A stretch of 64,000 bases of DNA from Comamonadaceae bacterium (GTDB lineage Bacteria; Pseudomonadota; Gammaproteobacteria; Burkholderiales; Burkholderiaceae_C). How positions within the stretch are numbered: the first letter of the stretch is position 1; each line of letters starts with the position of its first letter. The notes beneath the pieces were generated by a model. The model searched no databases. It saw only the letters and a program-made list of their open reading frames with translations, and had not been told where the DNA came from. Shown here piece by piece: positions 26,425 through 34,904 of this stretch. The DNA lies in NCBI GenBank assembly GCA_027488985.1, contig JAIYAR010000010.1, positions 186,001 to 250,000 of the forward strand. Direction: 5' to 3'. Position numbers and translations under genes: made by a program.

Positions 26425-27443
26425 CCGGTTTATCCCACTCCCATGCTCCGTGGATCCAGCGCCAAACGGAGCTGCTCCTTGCACAGCGCGGTCACGCTTG
26501 GCTGCTGCAAGGTCCATCCGGCTTGGGCCAGTACACATTGGCTTTGTCGCTGGCGAAGTCATGGCTCTGTGAATCACCGGGAACATCGGGTGCTTGCGGA
26601 ATCTGCGGGAGCTGTCATGCCATTGAGGTGCGCACTCATGCAGACCTGTGCGTGCTGATGCCCGAGACTTACATGATGGAGCTGCAGTGGCCCATGAGTG
26701 AGAAAGCACAGGCGGAAATCGATGATAAAAAACGCAAACCTAGCAAGGAAATCCGGGTGGATGCGATTCGGGATGCGGTTGAGTTTGCGCAGAGAACCAG
26801 TGCGCGGGGTAGGGGCAAGGTCGTTCTGGTGTTTCCGGCAGAAGATATGAACCACGTCACCGCCAATGCCCTCTTGAAAACTCTTGAGGAGCCTGTGGGC
26901 GACGTACGTTTTGTGCTGGCCAGCGAATCTGCGCATCAACTCTTGCCTACGATTCGGAGTCGCTGCATCTCACACACCATGCAGTGGCCATCAGCACATG
27001 ACGCTCAAGCTTGGCTGCTGGCCGAGGGAATGCAACAGGGCTCAATTCCCCTTGCTATGCAAGCGTCGGGCGGTCGTCCGGATGATGCAATGGCGATTTG
27101 GAAAGCGGGGGGGGCTTTGGAAGACTGGCCACGTATTCCCGCAGCGCTCAAAAATGGGGATCTGTCCGTCTGGAAAGACTGGTCTGTTGGCATACAGATT
27201 GACGCAGCGCACAAACTCTGCCATGACTTGATGGCTCTTCATGTAAATGCAGAACCCCGTTTTTTCCATCGATCTTCCTTGCAGGGCATCCGACCTGACG
27301 TCAGGCTTCTTTCGGAGTGGGCCAAAGCCTTGGCGCACAGCATGAAGACCATGGATCACCCCTTCAATGCGGGCTTGATGACTGAAACGCTTGTTTCTCA
27401 AGCGCAAACCGTCCTAAACTCCAAGGATTCGAGGAAGCCATGA
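26421..27443 (+). CDS. holB: DNA polymerase III delta' subunit
   Basis: 340 residues. Delta' is part of the clamp loader. The zinc-finger cysteines are in CESPG and ACGICGSC, the sensor-1 region in [11 protein letters not shown], and the SRC motif in TIRSRCISH. The P-loop reads GPSGLGQY, lacking the lysine, which is expected because delta' (as in E. coli) is a non-ATPase member. It sits between tmk and a PilZ gene, with four-base overlaps at both ends. Confidence 0.93.
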   Translation: MTGLSHSHAPWIQRQTELLLAQRGHAWLLQGPSGLGQYTLALSLAKSWLCESPGTSGACGICGSCHAIEVRTHADLCVLMPETYMMELQWPMSEKAQAEIDDKKRKPSKEIRVDAIRDAVEFAQRTSARGRGKVVLVFPAEDMNHVTANALLKTLEEPVGDVRFVLASESAHQLLPTIRSRCISHTMQWPSAHDAQAWLLAEGMQQGSIPLAMQASGGRPDDAMAIWKAGGALEDWPRIPAALKNGDLSVWKDWSVGIQIDAAHKLCHDLMALHVNAEPRFFHRSSLQGIRPDVRLLSEWAKALAHSMKTMDHPFNAGLMTETLVSQAQTVLNSKDSRKP

Positions 27444-27802
27444 GCAGCACATCCACTCCAAGTGCACGCCCGAGCGTGATCCAACTTTCCATCAAGGAAA
27501 AGGCAGCGCTTTATGCAGCCTACATTCCGATGTTCACCGAAGGTGGTGTTTTCATCCCAACCACCAGGGATTACAACTTGGGTGACGACGTTTACGTGCT
27601 TCTGTCGTTGCCCGAAGATGTGCAGCGCTATCCGGTTGCCGGAAAAGTGGCGTGGGTGACCCCGGCCAAGGCCGCCGGCGGCAGGACCCAGGGCGTCGGA
27701 ATTTTGTTCCCGAAAGACGAGAAGTCGCGAACTCTCAAGCTCAAAATCGAAGAAATTCTGGGTGCCCACATGGCCTCCGACCGTCCTACTCAAACCGTTT
27801 AA
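27440..27802 (+). CDS. pilZ: PilZ domain protein (type IV pilus assembly type)
   Basis: 120 residues, nearly all one PilZ domain: LSIKEKAALYAAYIPMFTEGGVFIPT, then VAGKVAWVTP and TQGVGILFP. The RxxxR and DxSxxG c-di-GMP motifs of binding PilZ domains are not clear, matching the pilus-assembly type found after holB, which does not bind the nucleotide in other bacteria. It is expected in the cytoplasm with the pilus machinery. The start overlaps the holB stop. Confidence 0.88.
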   Translation: MSSTSTPSARPSVIQLSIKEKAALYAAYIPMFTEGGVFIPTTRDYNLGDDVYVLLSLPEDVQRYPVAGKVAWVTPAKAAGGRTQGVGILFPKDEKSRTLKLKIEEILGAHMASDRPTQTV

Positions 27803-27869
27803 CCGCCATTACTGCGGGATTGCCTGAGATGAGTTTCCATGCACGTCCGCGCTTTTTACCGGGTACTGC

Positions 27870-28661
27870 ATGTTTACTGACTCCCACTGCCACCTGACCT
27901 TCCCTGAACTTGCGGAGGAATGGCCCCGGATTGCCGAGGCCATGAAAGTGGCTCAGGTTGACCGTGCCCTTTGCATTTGTACTACCTTGGAAGAGTTCGA
28001 TACGGTCCATGCATTTGCTCAATCAGTCCCCTATGTTTGGGCTACAGCGGGGGTTCATCCGGATAACGAAGGCGTACGTGAAGCGGATTTGGCGACTTTG
28101 TTGCGTCTGGGCTCATTGCCGAAAGTGGTGGGTATTGGCGAGACCGGTCTGGACTACTACCGTTTGGGTGATCGCAGCATTGATGACATGGAATGGCAAC
28201 GGGATCGTTTCCGTACCCATGTCCGAGCGGCCCGTGAACTGAGTAAGCCGCTGGTGATTCACACACGCAGTGCCTCAGAAGATACCTTACGCTTGCTGGC
28301 CGAGGAGGGGGAGTGTGGCGATTCAGCCAGTGCTGGGGGCGTGTTTCATTGCTTTACAGAGGATGTTGATACTGCCCGGCGCGCCTTGGACTTGGGTTTT
28401 TTCATATCCTTTTCAGGCATCGTGACATTCAAATCTGCGCAAAGTATCCGCGAAGTAGCCGCGATGGTGCCTTTGGATCGCTTGTTGATTGAAACCGATA
28501 GCCCCTACCTGGCGCCTGTACCTTTCAGGGGCAAGACGAACAACCCTTCTTACGTACCATTTGTTGCCCAGGCCTTAGCTGGAATCCGCGCCTGTGCAGT
28601 GGAGGAAATTGCCACTGCGACAAGCCGCAACTTTGAACGTCTTTTTGGGATTTCTTTATGA
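27870..28661 (+). CDS. TatD family metal-dependent hydrolase
   Basis: 263-residue TIM-barrel DNase/hydrolase. The metal ligands are present: DSHCHL at the N-terminus, GIGETGLDYY, IHTRSAS, FHCFTE and ETDSPYLAP. Family members act as 3'-5' exonucleases or D-aminoacyl hydrolases. It often follows holB-pilZ in proteobacteria, as here. The stop overlaps the ankyrin gene by four bases. Confidence 0.93.
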   Translation: MFTDSHCHLTFPELAEEWPRIAEAMKVAQVDRALCICTTLEEFDTVHAFAQSVPYVWATAGVHPDNEGVREADLATLLRLGSLPKVVGIGETGLDYYRLGDRSIDDMEWQRDRFRTHVRAARELSKPLVIHTRSASEDTLRLLAEEGECGDSASAGGVFHCFTEDVDTARRALDLGFFISFSGIVTFKSAQSIREVAAMVPLDRLLIETDSPYLAPVPFRGKTNNPSYVPFVAQALAGIRACAVEEIATATSRNFERLFGISL

Positions 28662-29317
28662 GAAATTACTTTAAGTTTGGGCTTTTGGTTATTGTTTTTC
28701 AAGGTTTTTCAGTCTGTTTTGCTGGGTCATATGAAGACTTCTTTTTGGCTATTGATAAGGACAATCCGGCCATCGTTCAGACCTTGTTGGATCGCGGCTT
28801 TGATCCGAACACGGTAAATCCTCGCGGTGCGCCGGCATTGATGGTTGCGATCAAAGCTCCAGCTCCGAGGGTTACCGAGGTCCTCTTGGCACATCCGGAG
28901 ATCAAAGTGGAGATTCGCAATCCGCAAGATGAAAGTGCTTTGATGCTGGCTGCTTTTTCCGGCAGCCTGGCGCTGTGTGAAGCGCTTGTCGCGAAGGATG
29001 CAGACATCAACAAGCCGGGTTGGACAGCCTTGCATTACGCATCTACCAATGGGCATTTGGTGGTCATGCAGTACCTGGTGGATCGGTTCGCCTACGTGGA
29101 CGCAGCTTCGCCGAATGGGACCACGCCATTGATGATGGCGGCCATGTACTCCAACAGTTCTGCAGTGAAGTTGTTGCTTGAGGCTGGTGCGGATCCTGGC
29201 TTAAAGAACGAGAAAGGACTCACTGCTTTGGACTTCGCCCAGCAAGCCCAGAAGGACGACTCCAAGGGAATCATTGCCGCCTTTATCCGCGCAAGGCGCC
29301 CCAAGGGCGTGTGGTAG
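28658..29317 (+). CDS. Exported ankyrin-repeat protein
   Basis: 219 residues. A signal peptide (about residues 1-22, LLVIVFQGFSVCFA) is followed by four to five ankyrin repeats: DKDNPAIVQTLLDRGFDPN, DESALMLAAFSGSLALCEAL, GWTALHYASTNGHLVVMQYL and GTTPLMMAAMYSNSSAVKLLLEAG. It is likely periplasmic and protein-binding. The 5' part of the gene is less GC-rich than its neighbours. It is the last gene of the mltG operon, overlapping tatD (ATGA). Confidence 0.9.
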   Translation: MRNYFKFGLLVIVFQGFSVCFAGSYEDFFLAIDKDNPAIVQTLLDRGFDPNTVNPRGAPALMVAIKAPAPRVTEVLLAHPEIKVEIRNPQDESALMLAAFSGSLALCEALVAKDADINKPGWTALHYASTNGHLVVMQYLVDRFAYVDAASPNGTTPLMMAAMYSNSSAVKLLLEAGADPGLKNEKGLTALDFAQQAQKDDSKGIIAAFIRARRPKGVW

Positions 29318-29363
29318 CGAACTTTATACGATGTATATTATGTTAAGTTAAGTCGCAAATGGA

Positions 29364-30278
29364 TTAGCGGACTTCAAACCCTACGGTCGGAGCCGTAGCA
29401 TCTGCAAAAGATGCCCCCAAGGCCAAAAAGCCGTTACCGTGCAATACACATTCGTCGCGACGAAGCAAGATATCTCCGGGTGCGTCGTCTGAGAAACGTA
29501 CCCAGGTCCCATAAGTACTAAGGTCAACAAGGATCACACCACCATTTCGCCAAATCAGTTTGGCGTGTGTACGGGATACGCGCGGGTCTGAAACCACAAA
29601 CTCTGCAGTCTTAACTCTGCCGATATGTACCGGCAACTCAAAAGACCTGAATGAAGCGTGGAACTCCCCCATGGTCAAACGGACCTCTTTGCCCAAAGAG
29701 TCACGACTTTGGCCGAGGTCGTCCATGATCTGTGCTTGCATTGTCAGGAAGTCTGACGGCTCCTCTTCGCGCCATTCGACCTGAAAAACGCCTACCGGCT
29801 CGGCACGCCCCCGGATTTGAATAGGCCCCAACGAACGGGTGCTTACCCCTCGGAGATGCAATAGGCCCCTAATTACTGATTCACTTGCCCAAATTTGATT
29901 GGGGCCACAAAGGTCACAAAGTCGAGAGGCAACGTTTACAGCGTCGCCATAACAATCCCCGGCCAGTTCCTCGACGTCGCCGGATGCTACCCCAACACGA
30001 ATTGGAAGTCGGATGCCACCATGTGTCGGCGAAGACTTTTTGGCGTGGATTCTTTGTACTTCAACAACAAATTCGACCGCTTTGCTGCTATCGGAAAAAA
30101 CAACCATTACCCCATCGCCTAGGGTCTTCACCAAGCGCCCGTCATGAGCCGCAGTCAGGGCCGCTATCCAAGTAGTGATAGCCGTAATGGCCTCTGTTGC
30201 CCGCGCGTTGCCAAGAGCACCAAACACAGCGGTGCTTCCATGAAGATCGGTAAATACAACAGTAGATTGAACGCCCAT
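29364..30278 (-). CDS. Class III nucleotide cyclase with C-terminal FHA domain
   Basis: 304 residues. The N-terminal class III cyclase domain shows VVFTDLHGSTAVF with the first metal Asp, TLGDGVMVVFSD with the second, and YGDAVNVASRL with the transition-state Asn and Arg, so it should be active, probably making cAMP. A C-terminal FHA domain follows: IGRVKTAEFVV, VSRTHAKLIW and STYGTW, which bind phosphothreonine peptides. No membrane segment. No kinase gene is adjacent. Base composition is lower in GC than the flanking operons. It is transcribed away from the unknown ORF at 30443. Confidence 0.9.
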   Translation of the reverse strand: MGVQSTVVFTDLHGSTAVFGALGNARATEAITAITTWIAALTAAHDGRLVKTLGDGVMVVFSDSSKAVEFVVEVQRIHAKKSSPTHGGIRLPIRVGVASGDVEELAGDCYGDAVNVASRLCDLCGPNQIWASESVIRGLLHLRGVSTRSLGPIQIRGRAEPVGVFQVEWREEEPSDFLTMQAQIMDDLGQSRDSLGKEVRLTMGEFHASFRSFELPVHIGRVKTAEFVVSDPRVSRTHAKLIWRNGGVILVDLSTYGTWVRFSDDAPGDILLRRDECVLHGNGFLALGASFADATAPTVGFEVR

Positions 30279-30442
30279 TCACACTTTCCGTTACGTTAGC
30301 TCTACGCTAGAGTTTAGGGGAATCCAGCGAACTGAAAACCAGAAAAGCACACAGCCTAGTCACGTAACTTTCACGACACTCCGGTAACCTTGAAACAATT
30401 AAATGGGTTTAAGGCACCTGATTATGTTGCTGCAAGGTAACA

Positions 30443-30871
30443 GTGTCAGTAATTGCCCCCCTTGCACCAGACGAAGTCTTTATCTATCGTCTACGTGAAC
30501 AAAAAAATCATATGCGTTGGAAATCCTCTACCTTTTTGAGTGGCGTAAATTCTTTTTTCAGGTACACATCTAGTGTCAAAGAGAAACCGATTGCCCGATC
30601 CATTCATGATATCCGTGAGGCAATGCTGCTTGCGATGGGTTCTGACGCTTCCTCGAAGTTTCCGGTTATCCAATTGCGCATCACCTACGCCGATGATGTT
30701 CATGATCTTTGGTATCTCCGTGGCGATGTAATGGCCGCAATTGCCAGCTTTGACGGCGAAATGCTTGCAAGGGAAAAAGTCGCTTCGATAAGTGAAATGT
30801 TTGTCGGGCTTGTTCCCAAAACACTCACATCGACGACCAGTACCTTGAGCCGCCGTTTGACTGCGAATTAG
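30443..30871 (+). CDS. Hypothetical protein
   Basis: 142 residues, not recognised. I use GTG 30443, seven bases after AAGG; ATG 30512 is possible but lacks a ribosome-binding site. The protein has an N-terminal Arg/Lys-rich part, a central VIQLRITYADDVHDLWYLRG that looks like two beta strands, and a Thr/Ser-rich tail. No signal peptide or TM. Composition is AT-rich for this genome (about 47% GC in one sampled line), which may mean acquired DNA. Its stop overlaps the convergent LD-carboxypeptidase stop by four bases. Confidence 0.6.
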   Translation: MSVIAPLAPDEVFIYRLREQKNHMRWKSSTFLSGVNSFFRYTSSVKEKPIARSIHDIREAMLLAMGSDASSKFPVIQLRITYADDVHDLWYLRGDVMAAIASFDGEMLAREKVASISEMFVGLVPKTLTSTTSTLSRRLTAN

Positions 30872-31797
30872 TGACCCCAAAGAAGCAGTGCATCGCGGCC
30901 AGAGAGCACAAGGTCAACTTTTGCTCCAAATGGAAGCAATACTTTCGTCTGAACATGCCCGTAGGGCAAATTCGTAAGGATCGGGACATTTGTTTTGGAC
31001 CGCATCCACTCGACCACACTTGAAAGCCTAAAGCCCTTGTCATGCGAGCTGAGCTGGTAACCCGTGAACTGCCCTAACAATATAGCTTTCTGACGAGCGA
31101 TAACGCCGGAGTAGAGCAATTGGGTGAACATACGTTCAATGCGATAAGGGTGTTCCGCAACATCCTCCAAAAAAAGTAATCCGCCATCAACAGCAGGAAA
31201 GAACTCTGTTCCCAATAAATTGCAAAGCACAGATAAATTGCCGCCCCAGAGGATTGCATCTGAAGCAAGTTGATGTTCCTCAGGTATCGTGAATCCGTAG
31301 CGATCTTGTCTCCAACCAGTGCCCTCACCTTGCCCTTGCATCAGGTCTGCAAAGCAGTCTTCCATGATGTCATCTGGCATTGCACCATCAGAACCCCCAA
31401 CCCCGAAGCCCTCGCAAAGCGCAGGTCCTGCCCAGGTCATACGCCCAGTTTTGGCAAAAACAGCGGTTTGAAAGGCCGTGAAATCACTGATCCCGACAAA
31501 ATGGGTACCACGGTCAACCGCCCTTGCGACGCCGGCGAAATCAATGGAATCCAAAATCCGGGTAATGCCGTACCCTCCCCGACTGATTAACGCCACATCT
31601 GCGCCGCTGTCGCATGCTCTCGCAATCGCGTTAACCCGCGTCACGTCATCACCCGCGAACCTCGTATGAGAAGACAGCGCATCAATATCAACTTCAACGT
31701 CATATCCCAACTGAGACAGTCGGCGAACACCACGCTTGAAAGCGTTCTTGTCTCGAACCGCGCCTGAGGGAGAATAGATATAGATTGATTTTTTCAC
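30868..31797 (-). CDS. ldcA: LD-carboxypeptidase (peptidase family S66)
   Basis: About 309 residues. It removes the terminal D-alanine from murein tetrapeptides during cell-wall recycling. The Ser nucleophile is in VGISDFTAF, the Glu in LLFLEDVAEHPYR and the His in LPYGHVQTK; SRGGYGITRIL is the substrate-binding turn. The start is uncertain: I take GTG 31797, eight bases after the upstream stop, but TTG 31827 inside the tadA fusion is possible. It is probably co-transcribed with the tadA fusion. Confidence 0.88.
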   Translation of the reverse strand: MKKSIYIYSPSGAVRDKNAFKRGVRRLSQLGYDVEVDIDALSSHTRFAGDDVTRVNAIARACDSGADVALISRGGYGITRILDSIDFAGVARAVDRGTHFVGISDFTAFQTAVFAKTGRMTWAGPALCEGFGVGGSDGAMPDDIMEDCFADLMQGQGEGTGWRQDRYGFTIPEEHQLASDAILWGGNLSVLCNLLGTEFFPAVDGGLLFLEDVAEHPYRIERMFTQLLYSGVIARQKAILLGQFTGYQLSSHDKGFRLSSVVEWMRSKTNVPILTNLPYGHVQTKVLLPFGAKVDLVLSGRDALLLWGH

Positions 31798-31804
31798 ACC
31801 GAGA

Positions 31805-33037
31805 TTATGGCCGGTCAAGTAACTCAATCACCGCATCCAAGCAGTCATTTGGTAGTCTGAAAAGCGGACCTCGACCGAGAGGATAAACGTCAAAACCATG
31901 CTGATTTTTTTCTATGGGTAGGAATGAACTGTGGGCCCTACCGGCAAGCACCTGGGCATGCCCCTGATCCGGAAATGGCGCGTCAACAGCTAGTTGCTCG
32001 AAATTGTCTAAGCCTTGGAGAAGGGATTTGTGTGCGCCAGTCCACACTCGACCCGATACTTTTTTTGTGGAGATCACCGAACGGTCGGTCTTCATCTTGT
32101 TCGGTTCGCTCGTTAACACCCGAATCAATGTGGTGTTGCACCAACCTTCTGCTTCGATAAGTTCAAGGCCTACCGAGCTTCCTGCACCTATACCCATAAC
32201 ATGTGAGGGAATTAGCCCCAACTCATTCAATAACTCACGGAGAAGCATCGCATGATTTTTTGCTTGATGCCATGAAGCCTTTTTGGGCTTGTCACTCAAA
32301 CCACACCCTAAGAGATCAGGAAGTATCAATCGCCTATTTGTAAGCTGCAATGAAGAGATCCATGGATCGATCTGCCGAGACCAAAAAGGGAGATCGTGAA
32401 GGCAAAGAATCGCCTCGCGCTCATGATTAGCGCGCACATCCCGATAATGAAGTCGGAAACCCTCTGAACTAAGAAAATAGAAGCTCTGCCGACTATCTGG
32501 CTCCACCTTACTGAAACACTCGATTGGTGTTCGCACCACATCTTCTCTGGTGGGAATGTAGCCATTACGCTTCGAATGACGAGTCTTTCCAAAAAAATCC
32601 CTCAACAGTGCCGTGCATTCGTTCGCCAAGACCCCACCGACAACACGTGTGTGGTGATTTAGCTCAGGCACAGAAAACAAATTCGTTACAGATCCGGCAC
32701 AACCTGTTTTGGGATCGTGTGCGCCAAAAACCACACGTTGTAAGCGGCCGTGAAAAACGGCACCACTGCACATTGCGCACGGCTCCAACGTAACAAAGAG
32801 CTCTACGCCCGGCAATCTGTGAGTGCCCAAGACCCTTGCAGCCTCCCGCAAGGCGATGACCTCTGCATGTGCGCTTGGGTCATTGAACTCAATTGTGCGA
32901 TTGCGCCCCACAGCCACAACCACGCCGTCCTTGACAACTACAGCACCTACTGGGACTTCTCCGGCTTGCTCAGCCTCAAATGCTTGGCGAATAGCCAGGG
33001 CCATGAAGTGCTCGTCAGGGTATCCCAAAGCATCCAC
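31805..33037 (-). CDS. tadA: TadA tRNA adenosine deaminase fused to an inactive alpha/beta-hydrolase domain
   Basis: 410 residues. Residues 1-155 are TadA, which converts A34 to inosine in tRNA-Arg(ACG): the zinc and proton-shuttle motif HAE at 57-59 and PCAMC with Cys87/Cys90 are intact. Residues 185-410 follow an alpha/beta-hydrolase: LCLHDLPFWS, PDLLGCGLSDKP, then GIGAG at 282-286 where GxSxG should be. Gly replaces the nucleophile Ser, and the usual late His is not seen (PLGRGPLFRLP). This half is therefore probably a non-catalytic binding domain. GTG 33037 overlaps the end of the REC-EAL gene by 23 bases; ATG 33004 is the alternative. Confidence 0.88.
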   Translation of the reverse strand: MDALGYPDEHFMALAIRQAFEAEQAGEVPVGAVVVKDGVVVAVGRNRTIEFNDPSAHAEVIALREAARVLGTHRLPGVELFVTLEPCAMCSGAVFHGRLQRVVFGAHDPKTGCAGSVTNLFSVPELNHHTRVVGGVLANECTALLRDFFGKTRHSKRNGYIPTREDVVRTPIECFSKVEPDSRQSFYFLSSEGFRLHYRDVRANHEREAILCLHDLPFWSRQIDPWISSLQLTNRRLILPDLLGCGLSDKPKKASWHQAKNHAMLLRELLNELGLIPSHVMGIGAGSSVGLELIEAEGWCNTTLIRVLTSEPNKMKTDRSVISTKKVSGRVWTGAHKSLLQGLDNFEQLAVDAPFPDQGHAQVLAGRAHSSFLPIEKNQHGFDVYPLGRGPLFRLPNDCLDAVIELLDRP

Positions 33038-34802
33038 GGTTTTGTAGCCAATCTTTGAGGGCAGGAGGCGTCATGGGTTTTGCATAGAGGTAGCCCTGCC
33101 CTTCATGACAACCAAGCATCTTGAGCCGCTCGGCCTGATCCGCGGTCTCTATGCCTTCTGCAATCACCTTGAGTTGAAGATTGCGCCCGAGCTCTATCAC
33201 CATGGACGCGATATGTCCACCCAACACGTCACTACTCAACTCGGAGACAAATGCCCGGTCAATCTTTAGCCGATCAATCGGCAATTGACGAAGTTGACTC
33301 AGAGATGAATACCCTGTTCCAAAGTCGTCGATAGCAATTGAAATACCGAGTTGTCGTACTCCATGAAGAGTCTCCAGCATGAACTCCGCATCTTCCATCG
33401 CCACCGATTCGGTAATTTCGAGCTCCAAACAGCTAGGACTTATACGTGTATCGATCAAAGCCGCATTGAGCTTCTCAAGGAACTCCGGATGACGGAACTG
33501 GATTTGCGAAACGTTCACGGACATCCGTAAATTGCTGAGCCCCATGGATTGCAACCGCACAAGCTCATGACAGGCCATCCTGAGCACCCAGTCCCCGATA
33601 GCAACAATCATTCCGGATGCTTCAGCCAGAGGTATGAACCTATCTGGGGGTACGAACGTTCCATCCTCATTCCGCCATCGGATCAGGGCTTCCATACCCA
33701 CAACCGAGCCTGAAACAAGTTCGATTTGTGGCTGGTAAACAATAAAGAGACGTTCACTTTCCACGGCACTGCGTAAGCTTTGAAGCAATCGGACTCGCTC
33801 GCGAATGTCTGAGCCCATCTCCACGGAGAACATAACGAAGCTTCCACGCCTGCTTTTTTTGGCTCGCTTGAGCGCGATATTGGCATCTTTGAGTGCATCG
33901 CGACCAGAGCTCCCCCCAGGGAACAAGCTTGTCAAGCCCATCGTCGCAGTGACAACCATTGCATCGTCTTGCACGACGAACGGTGTACGAAACAATGCCA
34001 AAACGCGCAATGGGTCGACAACATGTGCCGGGCCCATCAGTCCAAACGTATCGCTTCCTATGCGGGCTAGGACGGCATCTGGCCCAAGCTCCAATTTCAA
34101 GCGATCGGCCACAGACTGCAGAAGCCGATCTCCCTGCTGATGCCCCAATGCATCGTTGATTTCTGAAAAGTCATCGATATCCAAAATGGCCATCATGTCG
34201 TCCTGCAAAGATGCATTGGACAAGCGTTCGTCACTGAGATCGATAAACTTATTGCGGTTCGGCAAGCATGAAAGACGATCGTAGAACGCCATTTCATCCA
34301 GCTTCCGGATCTGCTCATAGGCCCGGAGTGCTGCCGTAACGGTGGCATAAAGCTTGGTGCGGGTCAGCTCAGATTTGGTCTTGTAATCATTGATGTCGAA
34401 ATCGTGGATCGTTTCGATCTCGGGCGCATAGCCCGGCTGTCCTGTGCGAAGGATGATTCGCAAATCAGTAAGCTTGAGTTCCTGGCGGATGGTTCGTACC
34501 AAAGCGAGACCGGCGTCTTCGCGCTCCATCACGACATCAAGCAAAACTATAGCTACTTCGGCTTCGGTACCGAGAAGAGTTGCCGCCTCGGTCGCTGAAT
34601 AGGCATGCAAAAACTCGAGATTTCTGCCAAGAATTTGGACACCTGCCAATGCAAACGTTGTGGCGCGATGAACATCCGGTTCATCGTCAACAATCAACAA
34701 CCTCCATACTGGCTCTTTTTCAAGGCCAACGATGGCGTCATCCTCCAAAAACTGGAGTGCATCAGTGTCTGTGTGCTGTTCCAACAGATTCCCAGTACTC
34801 AT
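33015..34802 (-). CDS. Response regulator with degenerate GGDEF and intact EAL domain
   Basis: 595 residues. A receiver domain (about 32-155) has the acidic DDE at 39-41 and phospho-acceptor Asp89 in LLDVVM. A GGDEF-fold domain (165-330) carries GSDTF at 249-253, so cyclase activity is unlikely. The EAL domain (345-590) has MEALIRW, EITES and DDFGTGYSSL, consistent with c-di-GMP hydrolysis. No TM. No histidine kinase gene is adjacent, so its partner is elsewhere. ATG 34802 is preferred; TTG 34838 would overlap the guaA terminator region. Confidence 0.9.
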   Translation of the reverse strand: MSTGNLLEQHTDTDALQFLEDDAIVGLEKEPVWRLLIVDDEPDVHRATTFALAGVQILGRNLEFLHAYSATEAATLLGTEAEVAIVLLDVVMEREDAGLALVRTIRQELKLTDLRIILRTGQPGYAPEIETIHDFDINDYKTKSELTRTKLYATVTAALRAYEQIRKLDEMAFYDRLSCLPNRNKFIDLSDERLSNASLQDDMMAILDIDDFSEINDALGHQQGDRLLQSVADRLKLELGPDAVLARIGSDTFGLMGPAHVVDPLRVLALFRTPFVVQDDAMVVTATMGLTSLFPGGSSGRDALKDANIALKRAKKSRRGSFVMFSVEMGSDIRERVRLLQSLRSAVESERLFIVYQPQIELVSGSVVGMEALIRWRNEDGTFVPPDRFIPLAEASGMIVAIGDWVLRMACHELVRLQSMGLSNLRMSVNVSQIQFRHPEFLEKLNAALIDTRISPSCLELEITESVAMEDAEFMLETLHGVRQLGISIAIDDFGTGYSSLSQLRQLPIDRLKIDRAFVSELSSDVLGGHIASMVIELGRNLQLKVIAEGIETADQAERLKMLGCHEGQGYLYAKPMTPPALKDWLQNRGCFGIP

Positions 34803-34840
34803 GCAAACATTGTGCACCAAGCCAAGAATGAAAGCCAAAA

Positions 34841-34871
34841 GAAAAAAGCACCCCGTGAGATCACGGAGTGC
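34841..34871 (-). terminator. Intrinsic terminator of guaB-guaA
   Basis: Minus strand: GCACTCCGTGA, short loop, TCACGGGGTGC, then six T. A strong stem with one mismatch, 34 bases after the guaA stop. Confidence 0.88.
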
Positions 34872-34904
34872 CCTTTTGCTCAGGAATGACAGCGAATGAA
34901 GGAA

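Noticed and set aside
26421-27443. Missing P-loop lysine in holB (GPSGLGQY) as a sign of inactivation
   Set aside because: Delta' is naturally a non-ATPase clamp-loader subunit, so this is expected.
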